Assembly: GCF_022965755.1 (NCBI RefSeq)
Contig: NZ_CP095187.1
Coordinates: forward strand, 1,674,001 to 1,738,000
Source: Pseudoxanthomonas sp. F37
GTDB lineage: Bacteria; Pseudomonadota; Gammaproteobacteria; Xanthomonadales; Xanthomonadaceae
Direction of reading: 5' to 3'
DNA length: 64,000 nucleotides
Numbering within the stretch: position 1 is the first letter of the stretch; each line of letters starts with the position of its first letter. This document shows, piece by piece, positions 9,601 through 17,344 of this stretch. The notes under the pieces are model-generated. The model did not search any database and was not told the origin of the DNA. It saw nothing but the letters and a program-made list of their open reading frames with translations. The translations under genes were made by a program, and so were the position numbers.

Positions 9601-10080
9601 TCAGCCGATCTGTTCCAGCACATGCTCCGCGCCGGAGACCTTGTACTCGCCCGGCGCCTCAACGAACACGTTCTTCACCACGCCATCCTCCACGTACAGC
9701 GCGAAGCGCTTGGCGCGGATGCCCATGCCGTAGGCACTGGCGTCCATTTCCAGGCCCAGGGCCTTGGCCAGGTCGGCGTTGCCGTCGGCCAGCATCTGCA
9801 GGCCGTCAGGCACATGCTGGGTCTTGCCCCAGGCCTGCATGACGAACGGGTCGTTGACCGAGACGCAGAACACCTCGATGCCGCGGCTGCGGAATGCGTC
9901 GAAATGCTGCACGTAGCTGGGCAGGTGCTTCTCCGAGCAGGTGGGGGTGAACGCACCGGGTACGGCGAACAGCACCGCCTTGCGGCCATCGAACAGGGTG
10001 GTGGTGTCCACCGTCTCCACCCCCTCGCGGATGCGCTTGAGGGTCACCTCGGGAATGCGTTGGCCAACCTGGATGCTCAT
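9601..10080 (-). CDS. Peroxiredoxin (Prx5/AhpC-TSA type)
   Basis: A 159-residue cytoplasmic thiol peroxidase that reduces hydrogen peroxide and alkyl hydroperoxides, probably with glutaredoxin/glutathione as reductant, as in other bacterial Prx5 proteins. The peroxidatic Cys48 lies in PGAFTPTCSEKHLP, the Prx5 signature. A second Cys is at position 73 in VFCVSVND. The arginine expected in this family is likely in the GIRAKRFAL segment. The start at 10080 has an AAGG ribosome site 8 nt upstream and matches the family N-terminus (MSIQVGQRIPEVTL). A longer in-frame extension would run through the divergent hsp20 gene. The gene is divergent from hsp20 across 148 bp. Confidence 0.95.
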   Translation of the reverse strand: MSIQVGQRIPEVTLKRIREGVETVDTTTLFDGRKAVLFAVPGAFTPTCSEKHLPSYVQHFDAFRSRGIEVFCVSVNDPFVMQAWGKTQHVPDGLQMLADGNADLAKALGLEMDASAYGMGIRAKRFALYVEDGVVKNVFVEAPGEYKVSGAEHVLEQIG

Positions 10081-10147
10081 GGGGGTGCCTTGTGTGGACG
10101 GAAACTGAATGCAGTGTAGCGCGTCCCCGTGGCCGGCCCGTGACGAT

Positions 10148-10175
10148 CTTGAAACGTGCCGGGGCGCGCCTATGT
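10148..10175 (+). promoter_or_regulatory. Sigma-32-like heat-shock promoter of hsp20
   Basis: CTTGAAA at 10148-10154, a 13-bp spacer, then GCCTATGT at 10168-10175. The first element is the exact sigma-32 -35 core. The second matches 6 of 8 positions of CCCCATNT, and the spacing is within the known range. The predicted transcript start is about 45 bp before the hsp20 ATG. Confidence 0.65.
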
Positions 10176-10228
10176 TCGGCTCATCGGCGGCGGCACGCCC
10201 GGCGCCATTTCCAAGAGGAGACACCGAC

Positions 10229-10672
10229 ATGAGCATCGTGCAGTACAACCCGTGGGGCAACGCCCGTGGCCTGCAGGACGAGATCAAGCAGGTCTTCGAC
10301 CGCTTCCTGGGCGAGGCCGACGCGGACCAGTCCAACGTGGTGACCAGCCAATGGGCGCCGCGCGTGGACATCCGCGAGGACAACGACCGTTTCGTGATCC
10401 TGGCCGACATTCCGGGCGTGGATCCGAAGGACATCGAGATCCACATGGACAAGGGCATCCTAACCCTGCGTGGCGAGCGTGCGGCGGAGAAAAAGGACGA
10501 GGGCACCCGTTTCTCCCGCGTCGAGCGCGTCTACGGCACCTTCTACCGCCGCTTCTCGCTGCCCGACAGCGCCAATCCCGACGGCATCACCGCCACCGGC
10601 AGGCACGGCGTGCTGCAGATCGACATCCCCAAGAAGCCCGAGACCACGCCGCGCCGCATCCAGGTGCAGTGA
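10229..10672 (+). CDS. Small heat-shock protein Hsp20 (IbpA/HspA family)
   Basis: A 147-residue ATP-independent holdase chaperone of the cytoplasm. An N-terminal arm (1-38, containing NPWG) precedes the alpha-crystallin domain from about residue 42 (APRVDIREDNDRFVILADIPG) to about 138. It ends in a short tail with a basic RRIQVQ end. The family's conserved GVLQIDIPK strand is present. The ATG at 10229 is preceded by AAGAGGAG at a spacing of 8 nt; the frame is open further upstream but has no start signal there. A sigma-32-like promoter lies upstream and a stem-loop terminator downstream. The next gene is a DnaJ-family co-chaperone, so this is a small protein-folding stress locus. Confidence 0.95.
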   Translation: MSIVQYNPWGNARGLQDEIKQVFDRFLGEADADQSNVVTSQWAPRVDIREDNDRFVILADIPGVDPKDIEIHMDKGILTLRGERAAEKKDEGTRFSRVERVYGTFYRRFSLPDSANPDGITATGRHGVLQIDIPKKPETTPRRIQVQ

Positions 10673-10734
10673 GTACCGCGGCCCGTCGCCGACACGGCGG
10701 GCTGGCGGGCGGAGCGATAGAATCGGCCCGTGGC

Positions 10735-10758
10735 GCCCGCGTCGCGGGCCTTTTCTTT
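10735..10758 (+). terminator. Rho-independent terminator after hsp20
   Basis: GCCCGC, loop GTC, GCGGGC, then CTTTTCTTT. It is a compact GC stem with a clear T run, 62 bp after the hsp20 stop. Confidence 0.75.
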
Positions 10759-10786
10759 GCGGACGCCCTGCCTGCAGGGCGTCCGC
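10759..10786 (+). promoter_or_regulatory. 12-bp perfect hairpin in the leader of the DnaJ-like gene
   Basis: GCGGACGCCCTG pairs perfectly with CAGGGCGTCCGC around loop CCTG. It abuts the T run of the preceding terminator and ends about 10 nt before the GCGGAG ribosome site of the gene starting at 10806. It could be a second terminator stem, or a structure affecting initiation. Confidence 0.5.
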
Positions 10787-10805
10787 GTGATCGTGCGGAG
10801 ATCCC

Positions 10806-11693
10806 ATGCAATTCAAAGACTATTACGCGGTGCTGGGCGTGGAGCCTTCCGCGGGCGATGCCGAGATCAAGACGGCCTACCGGCGCCTGGCCCGCAAGTA
10901 CCACCCGGATGTCAGCAAGGAGCCCGGCGCCGAAGAACAGTTCAAGGCCGTCAACGAGGCCTACGAGGCCCTGCGCGACCCGCAGAAGCGCGCCGCCTAC
11001 GACCAGCTGCGGGCACGCGGCTACCGGCCGGGTGAGGAGTTCCGCCCGCCGCCCGATTTCGGGCGCGGCGGTCCCGGTGCGCAGGAGTTCGACTTCGAGG
11101 AGATCTTCGGCGGCGCCGGGGGCGGCAGCGGCGGATTCAGCGACTTCTTCGAGGGCCTGTTCGGCCGGCGTGGCAGGGCGGAGGCGCCTTCGCAACGGGG
11201 ACCGCAGGGGCCCCGCGACTCGCGCGCCAAGCTGGCGGTACCGCTGCAGGCGGTGCACGACGGCGGCAGCGTGCGGGTCAACGTCAACGGGCGCCAGCTG
11301 GACGTGCGGGTGCCCACCGGCGTCAAGCCCGGGCAGGTGATCCGCCTGGCCGGGCAGGGCAGCCAGGGGGGCAATCTGCTGCTGGAGGTGGAGTACGCAC
11401 CGCATCCGCAGTTCGAAGTGGATGGCCGCAACATCATCCACGTGCTGTCACTGACGCCCTGGCAGGCGGCCCTGGGTGCCACGCTCAGCGTGCCCACGCT
11501 GGGCGGTGCGGTGGACCTGAAGATCCCGCCGGACTCGGATACCGGCCGCAAGCTCCGCCTGCGCGGCCGCGGCCTGCCCGGCACGCCGCCCGGCGACCAG
11601 ATCGTCGAGCTGGAAGTCACCGCGCCGCGGGCGGAAACCGAGGAGCAGCGCAAGGCCTATACCAAGCTGGCCCAGGCCTTCGGACACGCGTGA
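10806..11693 (+). CDS. DnaJ-family co-chaperone (CbpA-like)
   Basis: A 295-residue class II J protein that would stimulate DnaK. The J domain spans residues 1-70 with the HPD triad at 33-35 (KYHPDVSKEP). A Gly/Phe-rich linker occupies about 75-125 (FGGAGGGSGGFSDFFEG). There is no cysteine zinc-finger domain, which separates it from DnaJ proper. The C-terminal substrate-binding beta domains run from about 135 to 285 (VPTGVKPGQVIRLAGQG; LRLRGRGLPG). This is the CbpA arrangement, although its DNA-binding ability cannot be judged here. The ATG at 10806 is preceded by GCGGAG. It lies directly downstream of hsp20 in the same direction, but a strong terminator separates them. Confidence 0.93.
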   Translation: MQFKDYYAVLGVEPSAGDAEIKTAYRRLARKYHPDVSKEPGAEEQFKAVNEAYEALRDPQKRAAYDQLRARGYRPGEEFRPPPDFGRGGPGAQEFDFEEIFGGAGGGSGGFSDFFEGLFGRRGRAEAPSQRGPQGPRDSRAKLAVPLQAVHDGGSVRVNVNGRQLDVRVPTGVKPGQVIRLAGQGSQGGNLLLEVEYAPHPQFEVDGRNIIHVLSLTPWQAALGATLSVPTLGGAVDLKIPPDSDTGRKLRLRGRGLPGTPPGDQIVELEVTAPRAETEEQRKAYTKLAQAFGHA

Positions 11694-11711
11694 GGCGACA
11701 CTAGTCCCGAT

Positions 11712-11786
11712 GTAGGAGCGGGCCATGCCCGCGATGCTTTTCCAACATCCCGTTTCAAGAGCATCGCGGGCATGGCCCGCTCCTAC
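11712..11786. repeat. REP-type inverted repeat
   Basis: GTAGGAGCGGGCCATGCCCG and its exact inverted copy enclose about 17 bp. It is the same family as the units at 9.2 and 48 kb, but here both arms are the GGGCCATGCCC type, giving a nearly perfect long palindrome. It follows the DnaJ-like gene by 18 bp and could act as its terminator. Confidence 0.9.
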
Positions 11787-11856
11787 AGGGTTCTGGAGGC
11801 TGGCGAAAATTTCGCCATGGATCTTGACAGGCCCGCCGTGCAAGGCGGGCACGCGG

Positions 11857-11902
11857 TTATCCACAGATTCGTGCACGCGTCATCCACATCCGCTGTGGAA
11901 AA
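11857..11902. promoter_or_regulatory. Cluster of three DnaA-box-like 9-mers
   Basis: A perfect DnaA box TTATCCACA lies at 11857-11865 (+). A one-mismatch TCATCCACA lies at 11880-11888 (+), and a one-mismatch TTTTCCACA lies at 11894-11902 on the minus strand. They sit in the gene-free stretch 11694-11996. No AT-rich unwinding element or dnaA gene is nearby, so this is not oriC by appearance. It could titrate DnaA or be chance. Confidence 0.4.
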
Positions 11903-11939
11903 CCCGCTGTTGCCGACGGTGCCATCCCAGCCCTGAAAG

Positions 11940-11967
11940 CACCACGCCACCCGGAGGTGGCGTGGTG
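11940..11967 (-). terminator. Terminator-like stem-loop after the M3 peptidase gene
   Basis: A 12-bp perfect stem CACCACGCCACC/GGTGGCGTGGTG around a 4-nt loop. Read on the minus strand it lies 30 bp past the peptidase stop and is followed only by CTTTC, so the T run is weak. Confidence 0.55.
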
Positions 11968-11996
11968 GACAACCGGCAATGGCGCCGTCGTGGACC

Positions 11997-14183
11997 TCAG
12001 CGTGCCTGTCGGGGCGCCGCTGCATTCTCGGGCGCGGTCAGGCCACGCTTCTCCAGCAGCGGTTCGATCTTCGGATCGTGACCGGCGAAGTCGCGGAACA
12101 GCTTCATCGCGTCCTGGCTGCCGCCCTGCGACAGCAGGGTCTTGCGGAAGTGGTCGCCGTTCTCGCGCTTCAGGCCGCCATTGTTCTTGAACCACTCCAC
12201 GCTGTTGGCATCCAGCACTTCCGACCAGATGTAGGCGTAGTAGCCGGCCGAGTAGCCGCCCATGATGTGGCTGAAGTACGGGGTCTTGTAGCGCGGCGGC
12301 ACCGGCGTGTAGTTGATGCCGTCGGCGGTCAGCGCGCCGGCCTCGAACTTCATCACGCCCGTGGCGTCGGGCACTTGGTCGGCGGTGATCTGGTGCCAGC
12401 GCTGGTCCAGCATGGCGGCGCCCAGGTACTCGGTGGTGGCGAAGCCCTGGTTGAACTTGGACGCGGCGATCACCTTGTCCAGCAGCGCCTGCGGCATCGG
12501 CTCGCCGGTCTTGTGGTGCTTGGCGTAGTTGGCCAGGATCGACGGCCAGTCCGCCCACATCTCGTTGACCTGCGACGGGTATTCCACGAAGTCGCGCGGC
12601 ACGCTGGTGCCGCTGAAGTAGGGGTACTTCACGTCGGAGAACATGCCGTGCAGCGCATGGCCGAACTCGTGGAACGTGGTGGTCACTTCGTCCCAGGTCA
12701 TCAGCGTGGGCTCGCCGGCCGGCGGCTTGGGCACGTTCAGGTGGTTGGCGACCACCGGCTTGTCGCCGGTCAGGCCCGACTGCGACACGTACGAGTTCAT
12801 CCACGCGCCGCCCCGCTTGGAGTCGCGTGCGTACGGGTCGAAGATGAAGATCGCCAGCTGCGAACCGTCGGCGTTGAACACGTCGTAGGTCCAGGTGTCG
12901 GGGTGGTACTTGGGCAGGTCGGTGCGTTCCTTGAACGTCAGGCCGTACAGCTGGTTGGCGGCGAAGAACACGCCGTTCTCCAGCACGTTCTTCATCTCGA
13001 AGTACGGCTTGAGCTGCGATTCGTCGAAGTCGTACTTCGCGGCGCGGACCTTTTCGGAGTAGAACGCCCAGTCCCACGGTTCCAGCGCGAAGGTCGGCTG
13101 GCCCTTGGCCTTCTGTTCCTGGTCGATCATCGCCTGCAGGTCGGCGGCCTCGCGCCTGGCGTTGGCGACGGCGGCCGGTGCCAGCTTGCCCAGCATCGCG
13201 TTGACGGCTTCCGGCGTGCGCGCGGTCTGGTCTTCCAGGCCGTAGGCGGCGTGGTTGGGGTAGCCCAGCAGCTTCGCGCGATCGGCACGCAGCTTCATGA
13301 TGCGCGAGACCAGCGCGGTGGTGTCGAACTCGCCGCCGCGGCTGCCGCGCGCCACCGAGGCCTCGTGCAGGCGCTGGCGCAGGGCGCGATCGGTCAGCTG
13401 CGACTCCGGCGGCTGGCCGGTGGTGTTGAGCAGGGTCAGCACGTACTTGCCTTCCAGGCCGCGCTTCTTCGCGACTTCGGCGGCGGTGGCGATCTGCGCT
13501 TCGGTCAGGCCGTCGAGCTGCTTCACGTCGTCGACGACCACCGCCGAGGCGTTCACTTCCTTCAGCACGTTGTCGCTGAAGGTGGTGGCCAGCGAGGCCA
13601 GTTCGGCGTTCATCTTCTTCAGCGTCGCCTTGTCGGCGTCGTTGAGGTTGGCACCGGAGCGGACGAAGCTGGTGTGGTAGCGCTCGATCAGGCGCACGCC
13701 TTCCGCATCCAGGCCCAGGTCGTTGCGCTGGTCGTACAGCGCCTTGATGCGGGCGAACAGCTTGGGGTTCAGGCTGATGGCATCGCCATGCGCGGCGAAC
13801 TTCGCCGAGTAGTCCGCGCGCAGCTTGTTGCGCGCATCGTTGGTGTCGGTGCCGACCAGGTTGAAGAACACGGTGGTGGCGCGGTCCAGCACCTGGCCGG
13901 ACTTCTCCATCGCGACGATGGTGTTCTCGAAGGTGGGCGCGGCCGGGTTGTTGGCGATGGCGTCCATCTCCTTCAGCTGCTCGGCCATGCCGGCGTCGAA
14001 GGCGGGAGCGAAGTCGCTGTCCTTGATCCTGTCGAACTGCGGGTAATGCAGCGGCAGCGGGCTTTCGGCGAAGAAGGGATTGGCGGCCTGGGTGGCCTGG
14101 GTGGCCGGCGTGGCGGCCTGGCTGTAGGCGGGCATGGCAAGTCCGAGGGTCGCGGCGAGCGCGATGGCGAGACGGGTGGTCAT
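11997..14183 (-). CDS. Secreted M3-family peptidyl-dipeptidase (Dcp-like)
   Basis: A zinc metallopeptidase of 728 residues, expected to remove C-terminal dipeptides from oligopeptides in the periplasm. A signal peptide (MTTRLAIALAATLGLAMPAYS, cleavage near residue 21-23) precedes the catalytic thimet-oligopeptidase fold. The HEFGH zinc site is at about residues 505-509, with the downstream glutamate region in the FVEYPSQVNEMWADW segment, as in M3 proteins. Sequence features such as EPWDWAFYSEKVRAAKYDFDE fit the Dcp branch. The start at 14183 has AGGA 11 nt upstream. An ATG four codons earlier (14195) is also possible. It is transcribed alone, divergent from the amidohydrolase. Confidence 0.93.
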   Translation of the reverse strand: MTTRLAIALAATLGLAMPAYSQAATPATQATQAANPFFAESPLPLHYPQFDRIKDSDFAPAFDAGMAEQLKEMDAIANNPAAPTFENTIVAMEKSGQVLDRATTVFFNLVGTDTNDARNKLRADYSAKFAAHGDAISLNPKLFARIKALYDQRNDLGLDAEGVRLIERYHTSFVRSGANLNDADKATLKKMNAELASLATTFSDNVLKEVNASAVVVDDVKQLDGLTEAQIATAAEVAKKRGLEGKYVLTLLNTTGQPPESQLTDRALRQRLHEASVARGSRGGEFDTTALVSRIMKLRADRAKLLGYPNHAAYGLEDQTARTPEAVNAMLGKLAPAAVANARREAADLQAMIDQEQKAKGQPTFALEPWDWAFYSEKVRAAKYDFDESQLKPYFEMKNVLENGVFFAANQLYGLTFKERTDLPKYHPDTWTYDVFNADGSQLAIFIFDPYARDSKRGGAWMNSYVSQSGLTGDKPVVANHLNVPKPPAGEPTLMTWDEVTTTFHEFGHALHGMFSDVKYPYFSGTSVPRDFVEYPSQVNEMWADWPSILANYAKHHKTGEPMPQALLDKVIAASKFNQGFATTEYLGAAMLDQRWHQITADQVPDATGVMKFEAGALTADGINYTPVPPRYKTPYFSHIMGGYSAGYYAYIWSEVLDANSVEWFKNNGGLKRENGDHFRKTLLSQGGSQDAMKLFRDFAGHDPKIEPLLEKRGLTAPENAAAPRQAR

Positions 14184-14324
14184 GAAGCACGACATCCTGA
14201 CGGGTAGATTCCCAAGGGTAACCCAGGGGGGAGGGCCGGACCCATGACGAAAGGCATGGGCGGCGGGGAGGGCAGGGCCTCAATCTGCGGCAGAATGCGC
14301 CAAGCGCCCCTTGCGGAGAATCCT

Positions 14325-16358
14325 GTGAAGCCCGTCCTTGCCCTGTGCTGCGCGTTGTTGCTGGTGCCTTCGGCATTGGCTGCCGAAACCCTGAAGTACG
14401 TGGCCCTGGTGGACGGCGGCAAGAAGGCCGGCGAACAGACGGTGACCACCGGGGACGACGGCGTCACCCGGGTGGACTTCATCTTCAAGGACAACGGACG
14501 CGGTCCGGAGTTGAAGGAGGAGTACCAGCTTGCCGCGGACGGGACTTTCCAGCGTTACCAGGTGAAGGGGGTTTCCACCTTCGGCGCGCCGGTGGACGAG
14601 ACCTTCACCCGCGAGGGCGACACCGGACGCTGGAAGAGCACATCGGACGCCGGTACCCACACGTTCACGGACACCGCCTTGTACACGCCGCTGGGCGGCA
14701 CGCCGGCGACCACCTCGGTGGCCCTGGCGGCCCTGGCCAGGCGTCCCGACGGCAAGCTGCCGCTGGTGCCGAGCGGCACGCTGACCCAGCGCCGGCTGGC
14801 CTCGATGGACATCAGCAGTGGTTCGCAATCGCACACCGTCGACCTGCTGGCGCTGACCGGTATCGGCTTCACGCCATCGTTCGTGTGGGTGACGCGCGAA
14901 GCGCAGCCACGCATGTTCGCGTACATCTATCCGGGCTTCCTGCAACTGATCGAGGACGGCTGGCAGGGCACGGCCAACACGCTGGAAGCGCGCCAGAAGG
15001 TCGCCGAGCGCGAGGCGCTGGTGGCGCTGCAGCAACGCCTGGCGCATCCCTTGCCCGGCACCACGCTGATCCGCAATGCGCGGGTGTTCGACAGCGAGAA
15101 GGCCGTGCTGGGCGCGTCCTCCGACGTGGTGGTGCGCGATGGCAGGATCGTGTCGGTGTCGCCGGCGGGACAGGCGAAGGTCGACGCGCAGCAGGTGGTG
15201 GACGCCGGCGACCGCGTGCTGCTGCCGGGCCTGTACGACATGCACGTGCATGCGGGCAGCTGGGAAGGCGGCCTGCACCTGGCGGCAGGCGTCACCAGTG
15301 CGCGCGACATGGGCAACGACAACGCGACGCTGCAGCAGCTGATGGCGGAAGAAAAGGCCGGCACGCTGATGCACCCGCGGGTGATCCCGGCCGGCTACAT
15401 CGAAGGCCAGAGCCCGCATTCCTCGCAGGGCGGCTTCGTGGTGAGTGACCTGGACGGGGCGAAGCGGGCCATCGACTGGTACGCCGACCACGGCTATCCG
15501 CAGATCAAGATCTACAACTCCTTTCCGAAGGACATCCTGCGCGACACCACGGCCTATGCGCACCAGCGCGGCCTGCGGGTCAGCGGGCACGTGCCGGCCT
15601 TCCTGCGCGCGCAGGACGTCGTCGAGCAGGGCTACGACGAGATCCAGCACATCAACCAGGTGATGCTGAACTTCTTCGTCACCCCGGAGACCGACACACG
15701 CACGCTGGCACGCTTCTACCTGGTCGCCGACAAGACCGATGGCCTGGATTTCGACAGCCGGCCGGTGCAGGACTTCATCGCCGAGCTGGCCCGGAAGCAG
15801 GTCGTCATCGATCCTACCCTGGCGACGTTCGAGTTCCTGCACCAGCGCGAAGGGCAGCTGTCGCCCATCGTCGCCGACGTGGCCGACCACCTGCCGCCCG
15901 ACGTGCAGCGCAGCCGGCGTGCGGCCGAGATGGACATCAAGGACGACCAGACCGGCGCGCGCTACAAGCGCAGCTTCGACAAGCTGGTCGATTTCACCGG
16001 CCGCATGTACCGGGCCGGCGTGCCGCTGGTCGCCGGCACCGACGAATTGCCGGGTTTCACCCTGCAGCGGGAACTGGAACTGTACGTGCAGGCTGGCCTG
16101 ACGCCGGCGCAGGTGCTGCAGGTGGCCACCTGGAACGGCGCCAAGTACAGCCGGACGCTGGACGAGGCCGGTTCCATCAGCCCCGGCAAGCGCGCGGACC
16201 TGGTGTTGGTGGATGGCGACCCCACCGTCGACATCGCCGACGTGCGCAAGCTGGCCCTGGTGATCAAGGGCGGCCAGGCCTACTACCCGGCCGAGATCCA
16301 CGAAGCGCTGGGGATCAGGCCGTTCGCGCCCGCCTTGAGGGTGCAGCCGGCACGCTGA
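14325..16358 (+). CDS. Secreted amidohydrolase-superfamily protein (imidazolonepropionase-like)
   Basis: A 677-residue exported metal-dependent hydrolase of unknown substrate. GTG 14325 is preferred: GGAGA lies 5 nt upstream and it gives a clean signal peptide (MKPVLALCCALLLVPSALA). An earlier ATG reads through non-signal sequence. Residues about 20-245 form a family-specific N-terminal beta domain. The amidohydrolase barrel follows, with metal ligands His307 and His309 in DMHVH, later histidines in VSGHVPA and IQHINQ, and an aspartate in LVAGTDELPG. The C-terminal KRADLVLVDGDP strand is typical of the superfamily. Related secreted enzymes include dipeptidases and carboxypeptidases, so peptide derivatives are possible substrates, but nothing here decides this. 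Confidence 0.88.
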   Translation: MKPVLALCCALLLVPSALAAETLKYVALVDGGKKAGEQTVTTGDDGVTRVDFIFKDNGRGPELKEEYQLAADGTFQRYQVKGVSTFGAPVDETFTREGDTGRWKSTSDAGTHTFTDTALYTPLGGTPATTSVALAALARRPDGKLPLVPSGTLTQRRLASMDISSGSQSHTVDLLALTGIGFTPSFVWVTREAQPRMFAYIYPGFLQLIEDGWQGTANTLEARQKVAEREALVALQQRLAHPLPGTTLIRNARVFDSEKAVLGASSDVVVRDGRIVSVSPAGQAKVDAQQVVDAGDRVLLPGLYDMHVHAGSWEGGLHLAAGVTSARDMGNDNATLQQLMAEEKAGTLMHPRVIPAGYIEGQSPHSSQGGFVVSDLDGAKRAIDWYADHGYPQIKIYNSFPKDILRDTTAYAHQRGLRVSGHVPAFLRAQDVVEQGYDEIQHINQVMLNFFVTPETDTRTLARFYLVADKTDGLDFDSRPVQDFIAELARKQVVIDPTLATFEFLHQREGQLSPIVADVADHLPPDVQRSRRAAEMDIKDDQTGARYKRSFDKLVDFTGRMYRAGVPLVAGTDELPGFTLQRELELYVQAGLTPAQVLQVATWNGAKYSRTLDEAGSISPGKRADLVLVDGDPTVDIADVRKLALVIKGGQAYYPAEIHEALGIRPFAPALRVQPAR

Positions 16359-16457
16359 CCTTGATGGGGGGCAAGCGCCGTGCCGAGCGCCGTGAATGCG
16401 GCCACTTGCCCGCCTCGCGCGACAGGTGTCTGATAGCGCCTTTCCAGGAGCGCGCGC

Positions 16458-16940
16458 ATGGCCACTGCCTACGACTTTTCCGCCCAGGACATCGATGGCC
16501 GCGAGCGCTCGCTTTCGGAATACCAGGGCAAGGCACTGCTGATCGTCAATGTGGCGTCCAGGTGCGGTTTCACGCCCCAGTACACCGGCCTGGAGGCGCT
16601 GTGGCGCGAATTCGGGCCGCAGGGCCTGGTGGTGCTGGGCTTCCCCTGCGACCAGTTCGGCCACCAGGAGCCGGGCGACGAAGCGGAGATCCGCAACTTC
16701 TGCTCGCTCAACTACGACGTGACGTTCCCGCTGTTCGCCAAGATCGAGGTCAATGGCGATCGGGCGCATCCGTTGTGGAAATGGCTGAAGCAGGAGAAGA
16801 GTGGACTGCTCGGCATCGGTGCCATCAAATGGAACTTCAGCAAGTTCCTGGTGGGGCGCGATGGCAAGGTGATCAAACGGTACGCCCCCACCGATACGCC
16901 GGATTCCATCGCGGGCGACATCCGCGCTGCGCTGGCGTGA
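16458..16940 (+). CDS. Glutathione peroxidase family protein (thioredoxin-dependent type likely)
   Basis: A 160-residue peroxidase. Catalytic Cys36 is in NVASRCGFTPQYTGLE, with the glutamine (Q70) in FPCDQFGHQEPG and the tryptophan in KWNFSKFLV completing the GPx triad/tetrad. Extra cysteines at 64 and 82 suggest a resolving Cys, so thioredoxin rather than glutathione may be the reductant, as in BtuE-like bacterial enzymes. AGGAG lies 8 nt before the ATG. The downstream small gene overlaps its stop by 4 bp (GTGA), indicating coupled translation. It lacks an export signal and is probably cytoplasmic. Confidence 0.94.
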   Translation: MATAYDFSAQDIDGRERSLSEYQGKALLIVNVASRCGFTPQYTGLEALWREFGPQGLVVLGFPCDQFGHQEPGDEAEIRNFCSLNYDVTFPLFAKIEVNGDRAHPLWKWLKQEKSGLLGIGAIKWNFSKFLVGRDGKVIKRYAPTDTPDSIAGDIRAALA

Positions 16941-17344
16941 GCGACATGGCAGGCGCGGCCGATGGCCGGGTGTTCCATATCGAGTTCGCGGCCACGGACT
17001 ACGGGCTGCACGCCTGGGTGACGGGCACCAACGGAACGTTGGAGACCACGCTGGCGTACTGGCGCACGATCGCCGAAGAAGTGCGCAGGGTGCGGCCGGA
17101 AGGATTGCTGGTGGTGGACGACATGGAGGGCGAGCCGCCACCGCCGGGGCAGCTGCTGGAATTTGTGCAGGCCATGCAGGGGCAGGGCATGGAGGCGGTG
17201 CGCATCGCGTACGTCGAGCGGCATACCGACCAGCTCGCCCAGGTCGAGTACGCCGGGCTGCTGGCCAACGAGCATGGTTTCGATGCCCGCGTCTTCGCCG
17301 ACGAAGGTGCCGCCATCTTGTGGCTGCGCTACGGGGAGCGCTGA
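16937..17344 (+). CDS. Small protein of unknown function
   Basis: I do not recognise this 135-residue protein. It starts at a GTG overlapping the peroxidase stop (GTGA); an ATG three codons later (16946) is the alternative. It alternates beta and alpha segments (VFHIEFAATDYGLHAWVTG; TLAYWRTIAEEVRRVRPEGLLVVDDMEG; FVQAMQGQGMEAVRIAYVE; FDARVFADEGAAILWL), a pattern reminiscent of STAS/SpoIIAA-like folds. That resemblance is an inference from secondary-structure pattern only. There is no signal peptide, TM segment or cysteine pair. Its 3' end overlaps the convergent hydrolase gene by 16 bp. Confidence 0.7.
   Translation: MSDMAGAADGRVFHIEFAATDYGLHAWVTGTNGTLETTLAYWRTIAEEVRRVRPEGLLVVDDMEGEPPPPGQLLEFVQAMQGQGMEAVRIAYVERHTDQLAQVEYAGLLANEHGFDARVFADEGAAILWLRYGER

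Noticed and set aside
9232..10119. 295-codon plus-strand frame across the REP block and the peroxiredoxin gene
   Set aside because: Its first third is translated REP sequence and the rest is antisense to a clear peroxiredoxin.
11694..11996. Possible chromosomal origin at the DnaA-box cluster
   Set aside because: No AT-rich unwinding region and no dnaA, dnaN, rpmH or parAB nearby; only three boxes, two of them imperfect.
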